Shown: in pieces, positions 35,894 to 46,768 of the stretch
How positions within the stretch are numbered: position 1 is the stretch's first letter
Layout of the letters: each line of letters starts with the position of its first letter
Origin: Anaerocolumna cellulosilytica
GTDB lineage: Bacteria; Bacillota; Clostridia; Lachnospirales; Lachnospiraceae
DNA length: 64,000 nt
Reading direction: 5' to 3'
Assembly: GCF_014218335.1 (NCBI RefSeq)
Contig: NZ_AP023367.1
Span: forward strand, 4,273,501 to 4,337,500
Notes under the pieces: model-generated
Databases searched by the model: none
Told to the model about the DNA's origin: nothing
What the model saw: the letters and a program-made list of their open reading frames with translations, nothing else
Made by a program: the position numbers and the translations under genes

Positions 35894-36646
35894 TCAAACT
35901 GCTTCCTCCAGCTTGCCGCCATATATTTCATCCAGTACATCCTTTGTTACACTTTCGGCACTGCCGTCATATACAATCTTACCGCCGGAGATTCCAATTA
36001 CACGGTCAGCATATTGGAGTGCTAAGTCTACGTGGTGTATGTTGATAAGCACTGATATTTTTAGTTCTTGATTTATTCTTTTAAAATCCTGCATAACCTG
36101 TTTGGCCGTTACGGGATCTAAGGATGCTACCGGTTCATCTGCCAGAATAATTCCAGGATTCTGTGCCAGGGTTCTTGCTAAGGCAACCCTTTGCTGCTGT
36201 CCTCCTGACAACTGGTCCACCCGGGTATAGGCCTTATCCAGTATGCCTACCTTGTCCAACGCCTCCAATGCCTCCAGACAGTCTTTTTCCGGAAATATCC
36301 CAAATATAACCCTCCACAACGGAAGTTCCGGCACTTTTGCTGCCAATACATTTTTTATGACGGTCGTACGGGTAACTAAATTAAAGGATTGGAATATCAT
36401 CCCGATGTTTCTTCTAAATTTTTGCAAGGCTTTCCCTCTTAGGGAATTCACCTCTACTCCGTCTACTGTCAATTTTCCTGCCGTAATATCATGCATTCGG
36501 TTAATGGTACGGATAAGTGTAGACTTTCCTGCACCGGAAAGCCCGATTATCGCAACGAATTCTCCCTGTTCGATCGAAAGGGATACATCTTTTAGTGCCT
36601 TATAACCATTGGCATAGGTTTTATCAACATGTTCAAATACTATCAT
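35894..36646 (-). CDS. phnC: Phosphonate-type ABC ATPase (PhnC-like)
   Basis: A 250-residue ATPase with Walker A GLSGAGKST, Q-loop IFQSFNLV, signature LSGGQQQRVALAR, Walker B IILADEPVASLD and the unusual switch segment NIHHVDLA typical of PhnC proteins. I start at 36646 (MIVFEHV) because CGGAGG precedes it; a 26-codon longer frame has no site. A stable hairpin separates it from the binding-protein gene. Confidence 0.9.
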   Translation of the reverse strand: MIVFEHVDKTYANGYKALKDVSLSIEQGEFVAIIGLSGAGKSTLIRTINRMHDITAGKLTVDGVEVNSLRGKALQKFRRNIGMIFQSFNLVTRTTVIKNVLAAKVPELPLWRVIFGIFPEKDCLEALEALDKVGILDKAYTRVDQLSGGQQQRVALARTLAQNPGIILADEPVASLDPVTAKQVMQDFKRINQELKISVLINIHHVDLALQYADRVIGISGGKIVYDGSAESVTKDVLDEIYGGKLEEAV

Positions 36647-36679
36647 TTTAAACCTCCGTTTATGAACAACATGAAACAG

Positions 36680-36725
36680 GGTGCTGCAAAGTATTTTCCG
36701 GTTATATTGGGGTATTTGCAGCACC
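36680..36725 (-). promoter_or_regulatory. Hairpin between binding-protein and ATPase genes
   Basis: GGTGCTGCAAA pairs perfectly over 11 bases with 36715-36725. No T-run follows. In solute-binding-protein operons such a hairpin commonly protects the upstream message and lowers downstream expression, which is my reading here. Confidence 0.55.
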
Positions 36726-36767
36726 AGGTTTATAAAAAAGCTTACATAGCCCTTGGGGCTTTGAACA

Positions 36768-37886
36768 TTAATTACCTGAATTTAATTCCTGAATTAACTT
36801 CTGGGCAGCACGTTCATTATCATAATCAGTTGGGCTGGCAACTTGATAACCTTCGTGACTGTAGATAGAGATTACTTGTTTTCCTTCTTCTGTATTCGCA
36901 ATGTTAATGAATGCATTTTGAATGGCTGCTTTTAAACTATCATCCATATTCTTGGAATTATTACTTACGCTTACAGTATCGTTATAGATAGGAGCAGTAA
37001 CACCGATAACTGCTGTTTCTTCCCAGATAGAACCAGTTCTTGCATATTCACTATTCCATTTTTCTACATAATCACGGCGTGCATCTGCATAAGTAAGAAG
37101 AACATCAATTTCTCCGGTAGCAAGACGTGCAAAGGCACTACCGTAGGAATCAGACTGAACCGCGCTTGGCAGGTCTGTAATATTTTTGCCGAAATGTTCC
37201 TGTAACCATAGAGAAGGATAGATATATCCGGCAGGGGAAGAAGAAGACATTACGCTAAAACTTGCGCCTGCTAAGTCCTCCCAAGTCAGTTCTTCACCGC
37301 TATTTACCTTAGCTGCTAATGCCTGTCCTTTTTCAGAAGGGCCTGCTATGATTAGGGAACGGTATGAATTAGCCTGTTTGTCAGTACCTTCGGTGGCTGT
37401 TTTGTCATTCCAGTCTTTTGCATTATCAAAGTCTTTGCTTAGTCCTGCACGGGTCGCTGTAAGTACAACTTCTGCACCATCATCATATAGTACGTATGTT
37501 CCCCCAGGAATCAGACCAATATCAGCAGTACCTGCAGAAAGTGCCTCTCCAACCGCTTCATAGCTGGTTCCGACCGTAATTACAACTTCTCCTACTTCAT
37601 AGCCTTCTTTTGCCAGTTCCTCTTTTAAAAGTCCCTTTAAAGGTTCTGTGGCAGTAACTATTTCATCCGGCTCTCTAGACGGTACGAAGTATACATTTAA
37701 TTTATCAATACTTACTTTTTCTGCCTCTTGTCCCTCAGCTTCTGTCTGGCTTGCTTTCGGTGTTCCGGTTGCTTCTGCATTAGTTTTGGTCTCTTTGGTG
37801 TTAGAAGAACATGCTGTCATCCCCACAACCATCATACCGGCTAAAAATATAGCTCCCAGCCTTTTTACGATACTACTTTTTTTCAT
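36768..37886 (-). CDS. phnD: PhnD-type solute-binding lipoprotein
   Basis: A 372-residue lipoprotein: signal peptide with lipobox VGMTAC (about residue 26), a Thr/Glu-rich linker, then a PhnD-type domain (LNVYFVPSREPDEI, GTADIGLIPGGTYVLY, SSSPAGYIYPSLWLQ, GEIDVLLTYADARRDYV). The PhnD fold binds phosphonates, phosphite or phosphate esters. I start at 37886, where GAGAGGA precedes. It overlaps nothing but sits 17 bp after the metallophosphoesterase gene. Confidence 0.88.
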   Translation of the reverse strand: MKKSSIVKRLGAIFLAGMMVVGMTACSSNTKETKTNAEATGTPKASQTEAEGQEAEKVSIDKLNVYFVPSREPDEIVTATEPLKGLLKEELAKEGYEVGEVVITVGTSYEAVGEALSAGTADIGLIPGGTYVLYDDGAEVVLTATRAGLSKDFDNAKDWNDKTATEGTDKQANSYRSLIIAGPSEKGQALAAKVNSGEELTWEDLAGASFSVMSSSSPAGYIYPSLWLQEHFGKNITDLPSAVQSDSYGSAFARLATGEIDVLLTYADARRDYVEKWNSEYARTGSIWEETAVIGVTAPIYNDTVSVSNNSKNMDDSLKAAIQNAFINIANTEEGKQVISIYSHEGYQVASPTDYDNERAAQKLIQELNSGN

Positions 37887-37903
37887 TTTTTGATTCCTCT
37901 CTT

Positions 37904-38746
37904 TCATTTACTGAATAATTGTGATAGTTTATCTGAAGTAAAGCTGGCAATCACATCAATTGCTGGTATTACCTGCCTGACTTGCGCGGATAGGATGCCG
38001 TCACTAAGCGTAACGAGATTATAAGCTGCTTGATTCTCAAATTGTAATACATCATCTATGGTTGTCATGGAAAAAGCAATAGAATCCGATGTGAAATAGG
38101 GTTTACCTGCAAACTGTGACAGGTAATTGTGATGGGTATGTCCACAAAAAATACCAAGAATATCACTGTTTTTAATAATTTCACACAATTCTTTATCGAA
38201 AGCTGCACATTCTAGTCCCTCCTGATTGGGTATCAGTGGATGGTGCAGCGCAAGAAGTGTACCTAATTTTGATGGCTTAGAAAGTATTTCTTTCAGCCAA
38301 TGAAGTTGTTGATTATGAATGATTCCGTTAATACAATAGCCGGAATCAAGGGTTATAATACGCAACCCCTTTATATTGTAAACGGCATCTATCGTAGATG
38401 TTTCAGCTAATGTATATGTTTCAGCTAGGGTAGATGCTTGTGTTGAAAATACTGCTTGATATGCTTTTCTTTTATCATGATTTCCGGGTAATAGAATGTA
38501 TGGAATATCACCTAATTGATCCTCTAACAGCCTTGCCAGAGCCTGATAATCAGAACGCTCTCCTTCATGGGTCAAATCACCGGTAATTAATACAAAATCA
38601 AGCCCCTGCTTCTTTTCTTCCTGAATACACTTGATAATATTTACTTCCGGATGTTGTTTAGCAGAGATTAGTGCTTCAAAACCGCTGTTCTTGTATTCTT
38701 TTCTATAATGTATATCAGACATATGTATAAAACGAATTGTATTCAT
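37904..38746 (-). CDS. Calcineurin-like metallophosphoesterase
   Basis: A 280-residue cytosolic enzyme with all family motifs: HMSDIHYRK (D-x-H), ITGDLTHEG, LPGNHDKR, ALHHPL and FCGHTHHN, giving a two-metal site. It resembles the CpdA/GpdQ group acting on cyclic nucleotides or glycerophosphodiesters. I start at 38746 (MNTIRF), with GGGAG upstream. It precedes the binding protein in a probable operon with the Phn-type transporter, so it may hydrolyse the imported diester. Confidence 0.88.
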   Translation of the reverse strand: MNTIRFIHMSDIHYRKEYKNSGFEALISAKQHPEVNIIKCIQEEKKQGLDFVLITGDLTHEGERSDYQALARLLEDQLGDIPYILLPGNHDKRKAYQAVFSTQASTLAETYTLAETSTIDAVYNIKGLRIITLDSGYCINGIIHNQQLHWLKEILSKPSKLGTLLALHHPLIPNQEGLECAAFDKELCEIIKNSDILGIFCGHTHHNYLSQFAGKPYFTSDSIAFSMTTIDDVLQFENQAAYNLVTLSDGILSAQVRQVIPAIDVIASFTSDKLSQLFSK

Positions 38747-38818
38747 AATAGCTCCCATCTGTGTACTTAGTTTACGAAATTAAGGGGGTTGAATCGCTTT
38801 TATCAACCTAGCTCCCAT

Positions 38819-38842
38819 GCCACATCTGTATGCAGATGCGGC
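38819..38842 (-). promoter_or_regulatory. Hairpin after the LacI gene
   Basis: GCCACATCTG and CAGATGCGGC pair over 10 bases with one wobble, between the LacI regulator and the metallophosphoesterase gene. No T-run; it could be a weak terminator or a processing site. Confidence 0.35.
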
Positions 38843-38872
38843 ACGGCCATAAATCAGGGTGTGAAATAGTTT

Positions 38873-39874
<1,002 letters not shown>

Positions 39875-39916
39875 TTACTATAACATAACTTTTTTTAAAG
39901 TTCCACAATTTTTAGT

Positions 39917-39935
39917 AAAGTTTTAGTAAAACTTT
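39917..39935. promoter_or_regulatory. Operator-like palindrome before the LacI gene
   Basis: AAAGTTTTA-G-TAAAACTTT has perfect 9-base arms around one G, 70 bp before the LacI start. A partial copy, CTAAAACTTTAC, is found near 40035. Confidence 0.55.
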
Positions 39936-39952
39936 TTAAATAAAAAAAATCC

Positions 39953-39986
39953 GTCCTGAAACTTAATATAACAATGATTTCAGGAC
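39953..39986 (-). terminator. Terminator of the flavoprotein gene
   Basis: GTCCTGAAA and TTTCAGGAC form a 9-bp stem followed on the minus strand by GGA and eight T. It ends the transcript from the flavoprotein reductase. Confidence 0.8.
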
Positions 39987-40063
39987 GAGACTTCTTAACT
40001 CTACGGTTTTTATCTTAATACGGTAATGATTTCTACTAAAACTTTACTTGTATTATCTAATTT

Positions 40064-41854
40064 TTATTTCACATATTCCAATGCTGAGGCTGCCGCAACA
40101 CGTCCAAATACTACAATATCTGCTACTGCATTACCTCCAATACGATTTGCTCCGTGAACACCTCCGGTTATTTCGCCAGCAGCAAATAAGCCTGCAATTG
40201 GAGTCCCGGTTGTAGCTATTACTTCTGCATTTGTGTTGATTTCAACCCCACCCATGGTATGATGTACACCAGGTGCCACTTTTATCGCATAAAATGGTCC
40301 TTGTGTAATATTATTATCCATTCCTGTATTTCTTCCAAATTCTTTGTCGTCTTTTGCCGCTACTGCATTATTCCAGGTATCTAATGTATTAGCTAGTGTT
40401 GTAGCATCAACACCAATCTGATTTGCTAATTCTTCGATAGTAGCACCCTGTACAGTAATATTATTTTCCACATATTTTTCAATTGCACTTAAATTATCGC
40501 GCAATAGTTGGTCAAAGATAATATAGGAATAGCTTCCTTCCTGTTTTACAATAGCATCCGAAACCACATCTCTGGTTAACAATTCATCTGTAAATCTTTT
40601 TCCTTCCTGATTTACTAATATTGCACCGCCGCCACGGACGGATTCTGTTATCATGATGCTTGTTGTCTGTTCTACCGTCGGATGTGTCTGAATCTGTTCA
40701 ATGTCCACCAAATTTGCCCCAATAGCTTCCGCCATTACGATACCGTCTCCGGTAGCACCTGGAGTATTCGTTGTAACATATCCCTTTAACTCTGGTTTAT
40801 ATTTTGTGTAAAGTTCTTCATTGGCTCCAAAGCCACCAGTGGCAAGTATTACAGCCTTTGCATGAATTGTATAATTTACTTCTTTACCTTCTGCTTTTAT
40901 TCCGGTAACTATATTATTTTCTGATGTAATTTCAGTTGCAGTTGTATTAAGCATCACCTGAATTCCTAAATCGTCCAGATTCTGATTAAACTTTTCTACT
41001 AAGTAAGCACCAACACCTGCGCCGCCTTCTGGTCTGTGAATACGTTTATTCGTTGCACCGCCGGAAAAAGAAACCTCAGGAAGCGGTGCTCCAATGGATG
41101 CTAACCAGTCAATTGCATCTGCTGAATTCTGAGCCATAACTGTAACTAATTCTTTATTGTTTACGTTATAGCCACCCGTCATGGTATCTTCAATAAATTG
41201 CTCTATCGTATCTTCTATTCCAAGCTCTGCCTGAACGGAAGTTTCGGCTGCATTCATACCACCGGTTGCTTTGATTGTATTTCCCCCAACCATTGGCATT
41301 TTTTCTACAATAATAACATTAACACCTGCTTTTTTGAGTTCAATTGCGGCAGTCATACCAGCTCCGCCGGCACCAATTACTACTACATCTACATCAAGAG
41401 TCTCTTCTTTTTTCTCAACTGCTTTCGTTTCTACAGCGGATAAAGTTGAAATATCAACTCCAGCACTTTCCAAAGCCTTAGTAACCGCTTCGATAACTGC
41501 ATTACTGGTCACTGTCGCACTTGATACAGTGTCAACTTCAACTGTTTGTTTCTCCACCATAAGAGATGGAAGCGTTTCAATTGCAACAGAACCAATTCCC
41601 TCTGTTTCACTGTCACCTACAACTGTTATTTCATCCATCTTATCGGCTGATAATACAACGGTAGCTACAACATCACCGCCGAAACCTTTTGCCGTTCCTT
41701 CATATGTACCCGGTTTAAATTTCCCTTCGGATGCCCCCGCTTCCTCATTTGTCGATTGACCTTGCTCTGTTCCGGTTGTTTGCTCTTTTTTCCCACATGC
41801 GGAAAGAGAGAATACAAGTATCAGCACCAGAACCAACGAAAATAGTTTTTTCAT
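40064..41854 (-). CDS. FMN/FAD lipoprotein reductase (urocanate/fumarate reductase type)
   Basis: A 596-residue surface lipoprotein: signal with lipobox FSLSAC, an FMN-binding domain (about 50-130) with the covalent-flavin motif DTVSSATVTS for ApbE-type attachment at Thr, then a FAD_binding_2/fumarate-reductase domain (VVIGAGGAGMTAAIEL near 158, IRVRRPEGG-like IHRPEGGAGVGAYL, HTMGGVEIN, GEITGGVHGANRIGGNAVAD). Such proteins reduce enoate substrates, such as urocanate or fumarate-like acceptors, outside the cell. Electrons would come from a membrane flavin chain. It follows a hybrid sensor kinase gene. Confidence 0.85.
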   Translation of the reverse strand: MKKLFSLVLVLILVFSLSACGKKEQTTGTEQGQSTNEEAGASEGKFKPGTYEGTAKGFGGDVVATVVLSADKMDEITVVGDSETEGIGSVAIETLPSLMVEKQTVEVDTVSSATVTSNAVIEAVTKALESAGVDISTLSAVETKAVEKKEETLDVDVVVIGAGGAGMTAAIELKKAGVNVIIVEKMPMVGGNTIKATGGMNAAETSVQAELGIEDTIEQFIEDTMTGGYNVNNKELVTVMAQNSADAIDWLASIGAPLPEVSFSGGATNKRIHRPEGGAGVGAYLVEKFNQNLDDLGIQVMLNTTATEITSENNIVTGIKAEGKEVNYTIHAKAVILATGGFGANEELYTKYKPELKGYVTTNTPGATGDGIVMAEAIGANLVDIEQIQTHPTVEQTTSIMITESVRGGGAILVNQEGKRFTDELLTRDVVSDAIVKQEGSYSYIIFDQLLRDNLSAIEKYVENNITVQGATIEELANQIGVDATTLANTLDTWNNAVAAKDDKEFGRNTGMDNNITQGPFYAIKVAPGVHHTMGGVEINTNAEVIATTGTPIAGLFAAGEITGGVHGANRIGGNAVADIVVFGRVAAASALEYVK

Positions 41855-41931
41855 AGTTAATGCTCTCCTTACTACTTTGATATTTTTTTATCACTCTAGT
41901 TTATACTACATGTCATATCTGCAAGTAGTTA

Positions 41932-41942
41932 TGACACTGTCA
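41932..41942. promoter_or_regulatory. TGACA dyad upstream of the flavoprotein gene
   Basis: TGACA-C-TGTCA, 78 bp before the flavoprotein start. The same half-sites recur in the longer dyad 44315-44331 before the response-regulator gene, so both may bind one regulator. Confidence 0.35.
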
Positions 41943-41981
41943 CATTATCTATTATAATAAAAAAATCTGGATAAAATCTGA

Positions 41982-44141
41982 CTAATTTCTTAATATTAAG
42001 TCATAATTATTGTCGCTGTAGAGTTTATTTGCCGTTTCAACAATCTCCTTTACTGATACCGGTTTTATTACATACGCATCAATAATTCCTTTTTCTATAT
42101 ATGTCTCTAAGTCTTTTTCTAAGTAACCGGTCATTACAATTATTCTAATGTTAGGATTCAGCTTCTTAATTACTGTGGACAACTCTAGTCCGTTGATAAT
42201 TGGCATGGAGTAATCTGTTAAAAGAATATCAATTTTCTCTGAGTTCTCCTTCAGATGTGCATATGCCTTAACTGGGTTGGTGTAACCTTCTGTTGTCCAA
42301 TTTATTTTTTCCAATCCCCTAGCGATGGACTTTACAATTTCTTTCTTGTCATCAAGAATCATGACTCTCCGATTCCTTGCTATAATATACTCTTGTTTTG
42401 TTCCTTTACTGTTTTCCTGACCCTCACTAACGGCTACAATCGGAAAGGTAATCGTAAAGGTTGTCCCTTGCCCTAATTCACTTTCTACCGTTATCACTCC
42501 TTTCATTTTACTCACCAGTCTATGCACCACTGGCAAACCAAGTCCCGTCCCCTCACCCGGCATTTTTGTTGTAAAAAAGGGCTCGAATATATTACTTAGT
42601 ACCTCTTCATCCATACCGCAGCCGGTATCCTTTATGATAAGAAGTGCTGTATCCTGTCTGTTTTCTAATACTATCTGTATTTCTCCTCCGGTATTTCTCA
42701 TCGCTTGATAGGCATTGGTACAAAGATTTATAATTATTTGATTTAAAGTTCCCTGATTACCCAAAATCCGTACCGGTTTTGTACTGATAAACGGTACCAG
42801 ACGAACCTCTTTGGGAATTAACTTCTCCGTCATTTTTAGGGTGCTTTTTATAGCCGCAGCCGCATCAAATACCAGCATTTTGGCTTCGATATTTTCAGTT
42901 CTCCCATAGTCTAGCAATTGTCTGGATAGTTCCGTACAACGTTTTGCAGCGGCGGCTATTTCCGAGACTGCCTCCTGCCTCTCACTTACGTTATTGATAC
43001 CTTGAAGTAATAGTTCGCAGTAAATCAGAATCGGCGTCATAAGATTATTAAATTCATGGGCAATGGTACCGGTTAAAATTCCCATAGTTTGCAGCCTGTC
43101 ATATTGCTGCACTTTTTCTTCCTGTTTTCTAAGTTGGTATACAGCTTCACTTAATTCCCGCTCATACATCCACTCTTTCTGCATATATCTGGAACTTTTC
43201 AATTCCTTCGTTACATAATATATTAAAGTACCAAAAAACAATACAAGAACTAAACCTACCAATAAAGTTATCCCAAGCGTACGATGCAGTATCCCAGCTA
43301 TCTGGGCATATTCCATGATAACACTGACTACCCAATAATTCTCCACTACAGAAACAGGGGTGTATCCAATAATTTTTTTAACCTTTCCGGCCTCAACATT
43401 ATCCCACCAATAAGAATTAACAATATCACTTCCCGATTTCCCGCCTATCTGATTTTCCACCAACTGATCCACCCCTTTCGGGTCCAGTTCAGGATGTAAT
43501 TTTTTTCGGTCTTCTTTGGAATTTATTCCAATCTGGCTTTTCGTTCCGTGCATGAGAATAATTCCGTTTTGGTCTTTTACTGTGCAATATCCCTTATCAC
43601 CTACTTGCACCGGATATAAAATCTTATCATATACTTTATTTAAATTGATACCTGCCTTAATAATACCTATAAATTCCTTTTCTATATACAGGGGTTTAAT
43701 CAGGTAAAGTACAAAAAAACCTTCTGGCTGATATTCATAGTTACTACAAAAGGTATTATTGGAATTTTGTGATAACGTATCTAACAGTTCCTTTCCCTTC
43801 TCCGCAGTTATAAAACTAAGGTTATGTATGTATTCCTTTTCTTTCTGATAATATTGCTCCAAAATATCCTTCATTTGTGTTTTTAAGATTTCGCTATTCT
43901 CAATATTGAATACTATACTGTTAAAATACAAATCCATCCCATGACATTTTTCTATAAAAAAAGTTTGAAGACTCCTGGAAGCCGTCTCGGCATTTGTTAT
44001 AATTTGCTCCTTTTGCTGGTTTATTATCTCGTTTTTATGGCTGTTAAAGGTCATAATAACAGATGCTGTTATTAATGTTACTCCAAGTATTGTTATGAAT
44101 AAAATCTTCCATAGTTTACTGCCAGGTAAATCTTTTAACAT
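41982..44141 (-). CDS. Hybrid sensor histidine kinase with extracellular Cache-like domain
   Basis: A 719-residue membrane sensor. A helix at about 12-32 and another near 288-310 bracket an outer domain of some 250 residues (IKPLYIEKEFIGIIKAGINL and GDKGYCTVKDQNGIIL fit a double Cache fold). The kinase core has the phosphoacceptor His in GTIAHEFNNLMTPI, N-box NLCTNAYQAM, DTGCGMDEE, and GTGLGLPVVH. A receiver domain ends the protein (Asp in ILLTDYSMP). NtrB-like FNNL kinases often sense metabolites. It likely controls the downstream flavoprotein reductase with the divergent regulator. Confidence 0.88.
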   Translation of the reverse strand: MLKDLPGSKLWKILFITILGVTLITASVIMTFNSHKNEIINQQKEQIITNAETASRSLQTFFIEKCHGMDLYFNSIVFNIENSEILKTQMKDILEQYYQKEKEYIHNLSFITAEKGKELLDTLSQNSNNTFCSNYEYQPEGFFVLYLIKPLYIEKEFIGIIKAGINLNKVYDKILYPVQVGDKGYCTVKDQNGIILMHGTKSQIGINSKEDRKKLHPELDPKGVDQLVENQIGGKSGSDIVNSYWWDNVEAGKVKKIIGYTPVSVVENYWVVSVIMEYAQIAGILHRTLGITLLVGLVLVLFFGTLIYYVTKELKSSRYMQKEWMYERELSEAVYQLRKQEEKVQQYDRLQTMGILTGTIAHEFNNLMTPILIYCELLLQGINNVSERQEAVSEIAAAAKRCTELSRQLLDYGRTENIEAKMLVFDAAAAIKSTLKMTEKLIPKEVRLVPFISTKPVRILGNQGTLNQIIINLCTNAYQAMRNTGGEIQIVLENRQDTALLIIKDTGCGMDEEVLSNIFEPFFTTKMPGEGTGLGLPVVHRLVSKMKGVITVESELGQGTTFTITFPIVAVSEGQENSKGTKQEYIIARNRRVMILDDKKEIVKSIARGLEKINWTTEGYTNPVKAYAHLKENSEKIDILLTDYSMPIINGLELSTVIKKLNPNIRIIVMTGYLEKDLETYIEKGIIDAYVIKPVSVKEIVETANKLYSDNNYDLILRN

Positions 44142-44314
44142 TATTTATTCCTGCTTTCTATATATCTAGGGTGTCTGATAACTGCTTGTTCTGTTGTATG
44201 CGCTTTCATTTGTTTAGACAAGGTATGCCTCAAGCAGAGTACTTAAAACGACACAATGCGTTTTCAGATACACCTTAGTATAACATATATGTAGAACTAT
44301 GTAAAAATAAGAGA

Positions 44315-44331
44315 TGACAAACAGTTTGTCA
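44315..44331. promoter_or_regulatory. Dyad upstream of the response regulator gene
   Basis: TGACAAAC-A-GTTTGTCA, perfect 8-base arms around one A, about 97 bp upstream of the response regulator ATG and in the divergent gap with the sensor kinase. Confidence 0.45.
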
Positions 44332-44427
44332 GTGGCTATAATAAAATTAAGTATAAAATAATGTTATTATTCTGTCAGGCTTTTGACACTTGAATTCTAT
44401 CAGATAGTATAAGGAGATTTTGATTTT

Positions 44428-45114
44428 ATGGCAGGTGAACGTATTTTAATTGTTGATGATGAAAAAATTGTACAAAACGCAATCAAAGCAGCCTATAGAA
44501 GTGAGAATATGGAGGTTTCCGTAGCTTCTGGAGGCTTTGAAGCGATATCTCTCGTACAAAAATATACATATGATTTGATTTTACTGGATATTTTGATGCC
44601 AGATATGGATGGTTTTGAGGTAATCCGAACGATTCGTACTTCACAGATACATACTCCTATCATTCTTTTAAGTGGCAAAACAGAGGAATACAATAAGATA
44701 CTTGGACTTGGACTTGGAGCAGATGATTATATAACGAAACCATTTAGCATCGCACTATTAATTTCAAAATCTAAGGCACTTATGCGAAGAAATAATACCT
44801 ACTGCAATAAAACCATCCATGACATAAGTCTTGGCCCCTTTTCCTTCTGTCACTCTACTTTCAAGGTGTATAAAAATGACGTCGCAATTCCTATGACTGC
44901 CAAAGAGCTGACCCTTTTCAAATTCTTTTTGGAGAATCCAAAACAAGTTTTTACGAAGGAACAGCTTTACCAGAAAATATGGAATCACCACGTAATTGAT
45001 GATAATACTATTATGGTTTACATAAAACGTATACGAAGCAAAATTGAGGATAACCCGAAACAACCCTATTATTTGAAAACAATCTGGGGAATCGGTTACC
45101 AGTTTGATTGTTAA
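44428..45114 (+). CDS. OmpR-family response regulator
   Basis: A 228-residue regulator: receiver domain with phosphoacceptor Asp in LILLDILMPDMDG, and ADDYITKPFS; intact winged-helix domain (AIPMTAKELTLFKFFLENPK, DNTIMVYIKRIRSKIEDNP, LKTIWGIGYQF). AAGGAG precedes the ATG. It is divergent from the hybrid kinase; because that kinase is NtrB-like with its own receiver, whether they form a phosphorelay is not certain. The terminator's 5' arm lies in the last codons. Confidence 0.88.
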   Translation: MAGERILIVDDEKIVQNAIKAAYRSENMEVSVASGGFEAISLVQKYTYDLILLDILMPDMDGFEVIRTIRTSQIHTPIILLSGKTEEYNKILGLGLGADDYITKPFSIALLISKSKALMRRNNTYCNKTIHDISLGPFSFCHSTFKVYKNDVAIPMTAKELTLFKFFLENPKQVFTKEQLYQKIWNHHVIDDNTIMVYIKRIRSKIEDNPKQPYYLKTIWGIGYQFDC

Positions 45115-45129
45115 CAGGTAACCGATTCC
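45088..45129 (+). terminator. Terminator overlapping the response regulator stop
   Basis: GGAATCGGTTACC pairs perfectly over 13 bases with 45117-45129, followed by TTTT. The 5' arm encodes the last residues of the protein. Confidence 0.75.
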
Positions 45130-45212
45130 TTTTAAAATTCATTCTTTAAACTTCTCGTAAATAATTAAATATTTTCTTCCTTAAAGAATTTTTGACTAAA
45201 ACATGAGATTTA

Positions 45213-45884
45213 CTAACATGGCCTCATGCAGCAGCAGTTGCAAAACATGAACAGCCAGCATAATTTTGAGCAGGAGTCCACTGAACCACCCGGTTCTCTT
45301 CCGTACCCCGTTCCCATAGTACTGTACCATTGCCCGCCGGAATTTAGCCTTGATAAGAACAACTGATATTCTGTATTTCTAGGCTCCATAGCAACAGCCT
45401 GTTTTGCATCATTTAAAGCATTGATATTATTACCAAGACCGGCATTGGCTATAGCACTATAGTAATACCATCTTGCTGACTTATCCGCCACATTTGATAG
45501 GGCATTTAAGGCCTCCCTATAATACCCGGATCTAATATAATTCATGGCAGCCTGCAATTCAAGAGGTTCACTGGAATGATTCTGACGATATCCCCCTCCA
45601 TAAGAACCATAACCAAAGGGACCATATCCAAAAGGGTTATCCCCTTTACTACCGGTACCATAAGTTCCCTGGGAACCATAACCTGAACCGCCATTTTCTC
45701 TTTCCCTTATAATTTGGTCATAGGCCTGCTGTATCTCTTTAAATTTTTCTTCCGCCTTATCTTTGCTTGGATTATTCACATTGGCATCCGGATGATACAT
45801 ACGGCTTAACTTTCGGTATGCTTTCTTAATCTCATCGTTTGATGCACTCTGCGATACACCTAAAACCTTATATGGGTCTAACAT
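45213..45884 (-). CDS. J-domain protein with Cys-rich tail
   Basis: A 223-residue protein. Residues 3-65 are a DnaJ domain with the HPD motif ([15 protein letters not shown]). A Gly/Tyr-rich linker (about 75-105) is followed by a TPR-like helical region ([33 protein letters not shown]) and a short Cys-rich end ([14 protein letters not shown]) that may be acylated, metal-binding or membrane-associated. GGAG precedes the ATG. It overlaps the preceding DUF5685-like gene by 17 bp, so the two are coupled. It would recruit DnaK to a specific client. Confidence 0.82.
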   Translation of the reverse strand: MLDPYKVLGVSQSASNDEIKKAYRKLSRMYHPDANVNNPSKDKAEEKFKEIQQAYDQIIRERENGGSGYGSQGTYGTGSKGDNPFGYGPFGYGSYGGGYRQNHSSEPLELQAAMNYIRSGYYREALNALSNVADKSARWYYYSAIANAGLGNNINALNDAKQAVAMEPRNTEYQLFLSRLNSGGQWYSTMGTGYGREPGGSVDSCSKLCWLFMFCNCCCMRPC

Positions 45885-46752
45885 TATTTTTCTCCTGCTT
45901 TCCTCTTTTTGAATGAACTATATCGAACTTAGTCCATACCCCGGCATATAAAATATTGCGTAGAATTTCTGCATTATATAAAATAGGCAGCCTTTCAAAG
46001 GCTCCTGAGCATTCCGCCATCATAAGTTTTAAAATACGTTGCATATCTGACTCTAGTTCTTCCTCTGCATCCATCGTATAATTGTCTTTCTTTTTCTGAT
46101 TCAGATACAGTAGAAGTGGATTATAACTTTTCTTTTTATCATCCTTTTCCATATCTTCATAAGCATCCATTAAATAGATGAATTTACCTAAGAAAAATCC
46201 TATCTTTCTTAAGGTATCCGCCCACTCATCTTCTTTAAAGACAAAGAGCTCTCCCAGCATTTCACCCGTATAACCCGCTGCCATGTCAAGGTTACTCTCG
46301 ACCGTTGTTTCACATTGCTCTAATTTTTTCAGATAAGTTACAACTGCTTTTGTTTGCCTGGGATATTCCTTTTTTATCTTTTTTACCTGCCCTGCTAAAA
46401 GCCTGGCACCGGTCAGACTAACAAGCTTTTTTTCATCTTTCCAGTTGTCCAACAAATTAAAATAAGTAAGCAGAAGGTTCATATCCGCACAATATTTACC
46501 GAAAATATTTAATATCCGCTGTTCCTTCGTCCCCGGATGAGCCGGACAGCGAAAAGTTTCCGTAACTTCTTCCGGTTCATATAATCCGGTTAAAAGTATC
46601 ATTAAAAAAGTCATGTCATAGCTTAATGTAAATTGTCCTTTGAAACCATGCTGCATCTTCAACTGTCTGCATAAGCCACAATAATAAGCTCTGTATTTAT
46701 TATAATCCTTCATTTTTAGTTCCGGTTTGTGAATGGTAATATAACCAAACAT
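45868..46752 (-). CDS. DUF5685-like protein
   Basis: A 294-residue, mostly helical protein starting [20 protein letters not shown], with [18 protein letters not shown] and [22 protein letters not shown]. The CGLC and C-x-AHP Cys/His residues and the acidic AYEDMEKDD stretch are typical of a Firmicutes family I recall as DUF5685. It has no clear membrane helix. GGAGG precedes the ATG. It is between a zinc-ribbon membrane protein gene and the J-domain gene. The acidic helices recall isoprenoid-binding folds, but no function is claimed. Confidence 0.75.
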   Translation of the reverse strand: MFGYITIHKPELKMKDYNKYRAYYCGLCRQLKMQHGFKGQFTLSYDMTFLMILLTGLYEPEEVTETFRCPAHPGTKEQRILNIFGKYCADMNLLLTYFNLLDNWKDEKKLVSLTGARLLAGQVKKIKKEYPRQTKAVVTYLKKLEQCETTVESNLDMAAGYTGEMLGELFVFKEDEWADTLRKIGFFLGKFIYLMDAYEDMEKDDKKKSYNPLLLYLNQKKKDNYTMDAEEELESDMQRILKLMMAECSGAFERLPILYNAEILRNILYAGVWTKFDIVHSKRGKQEKNNVRPI

Positions 46753-46768
46753 GAAAGCCTCCTAAGCC

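Noticed and set aside
33380-37886. Full phosphonate degradation locus.
   Set aside because: No C-P lyase, phosphonatase or phosphite dehydrogenase gene is present; only the transporter type matches.
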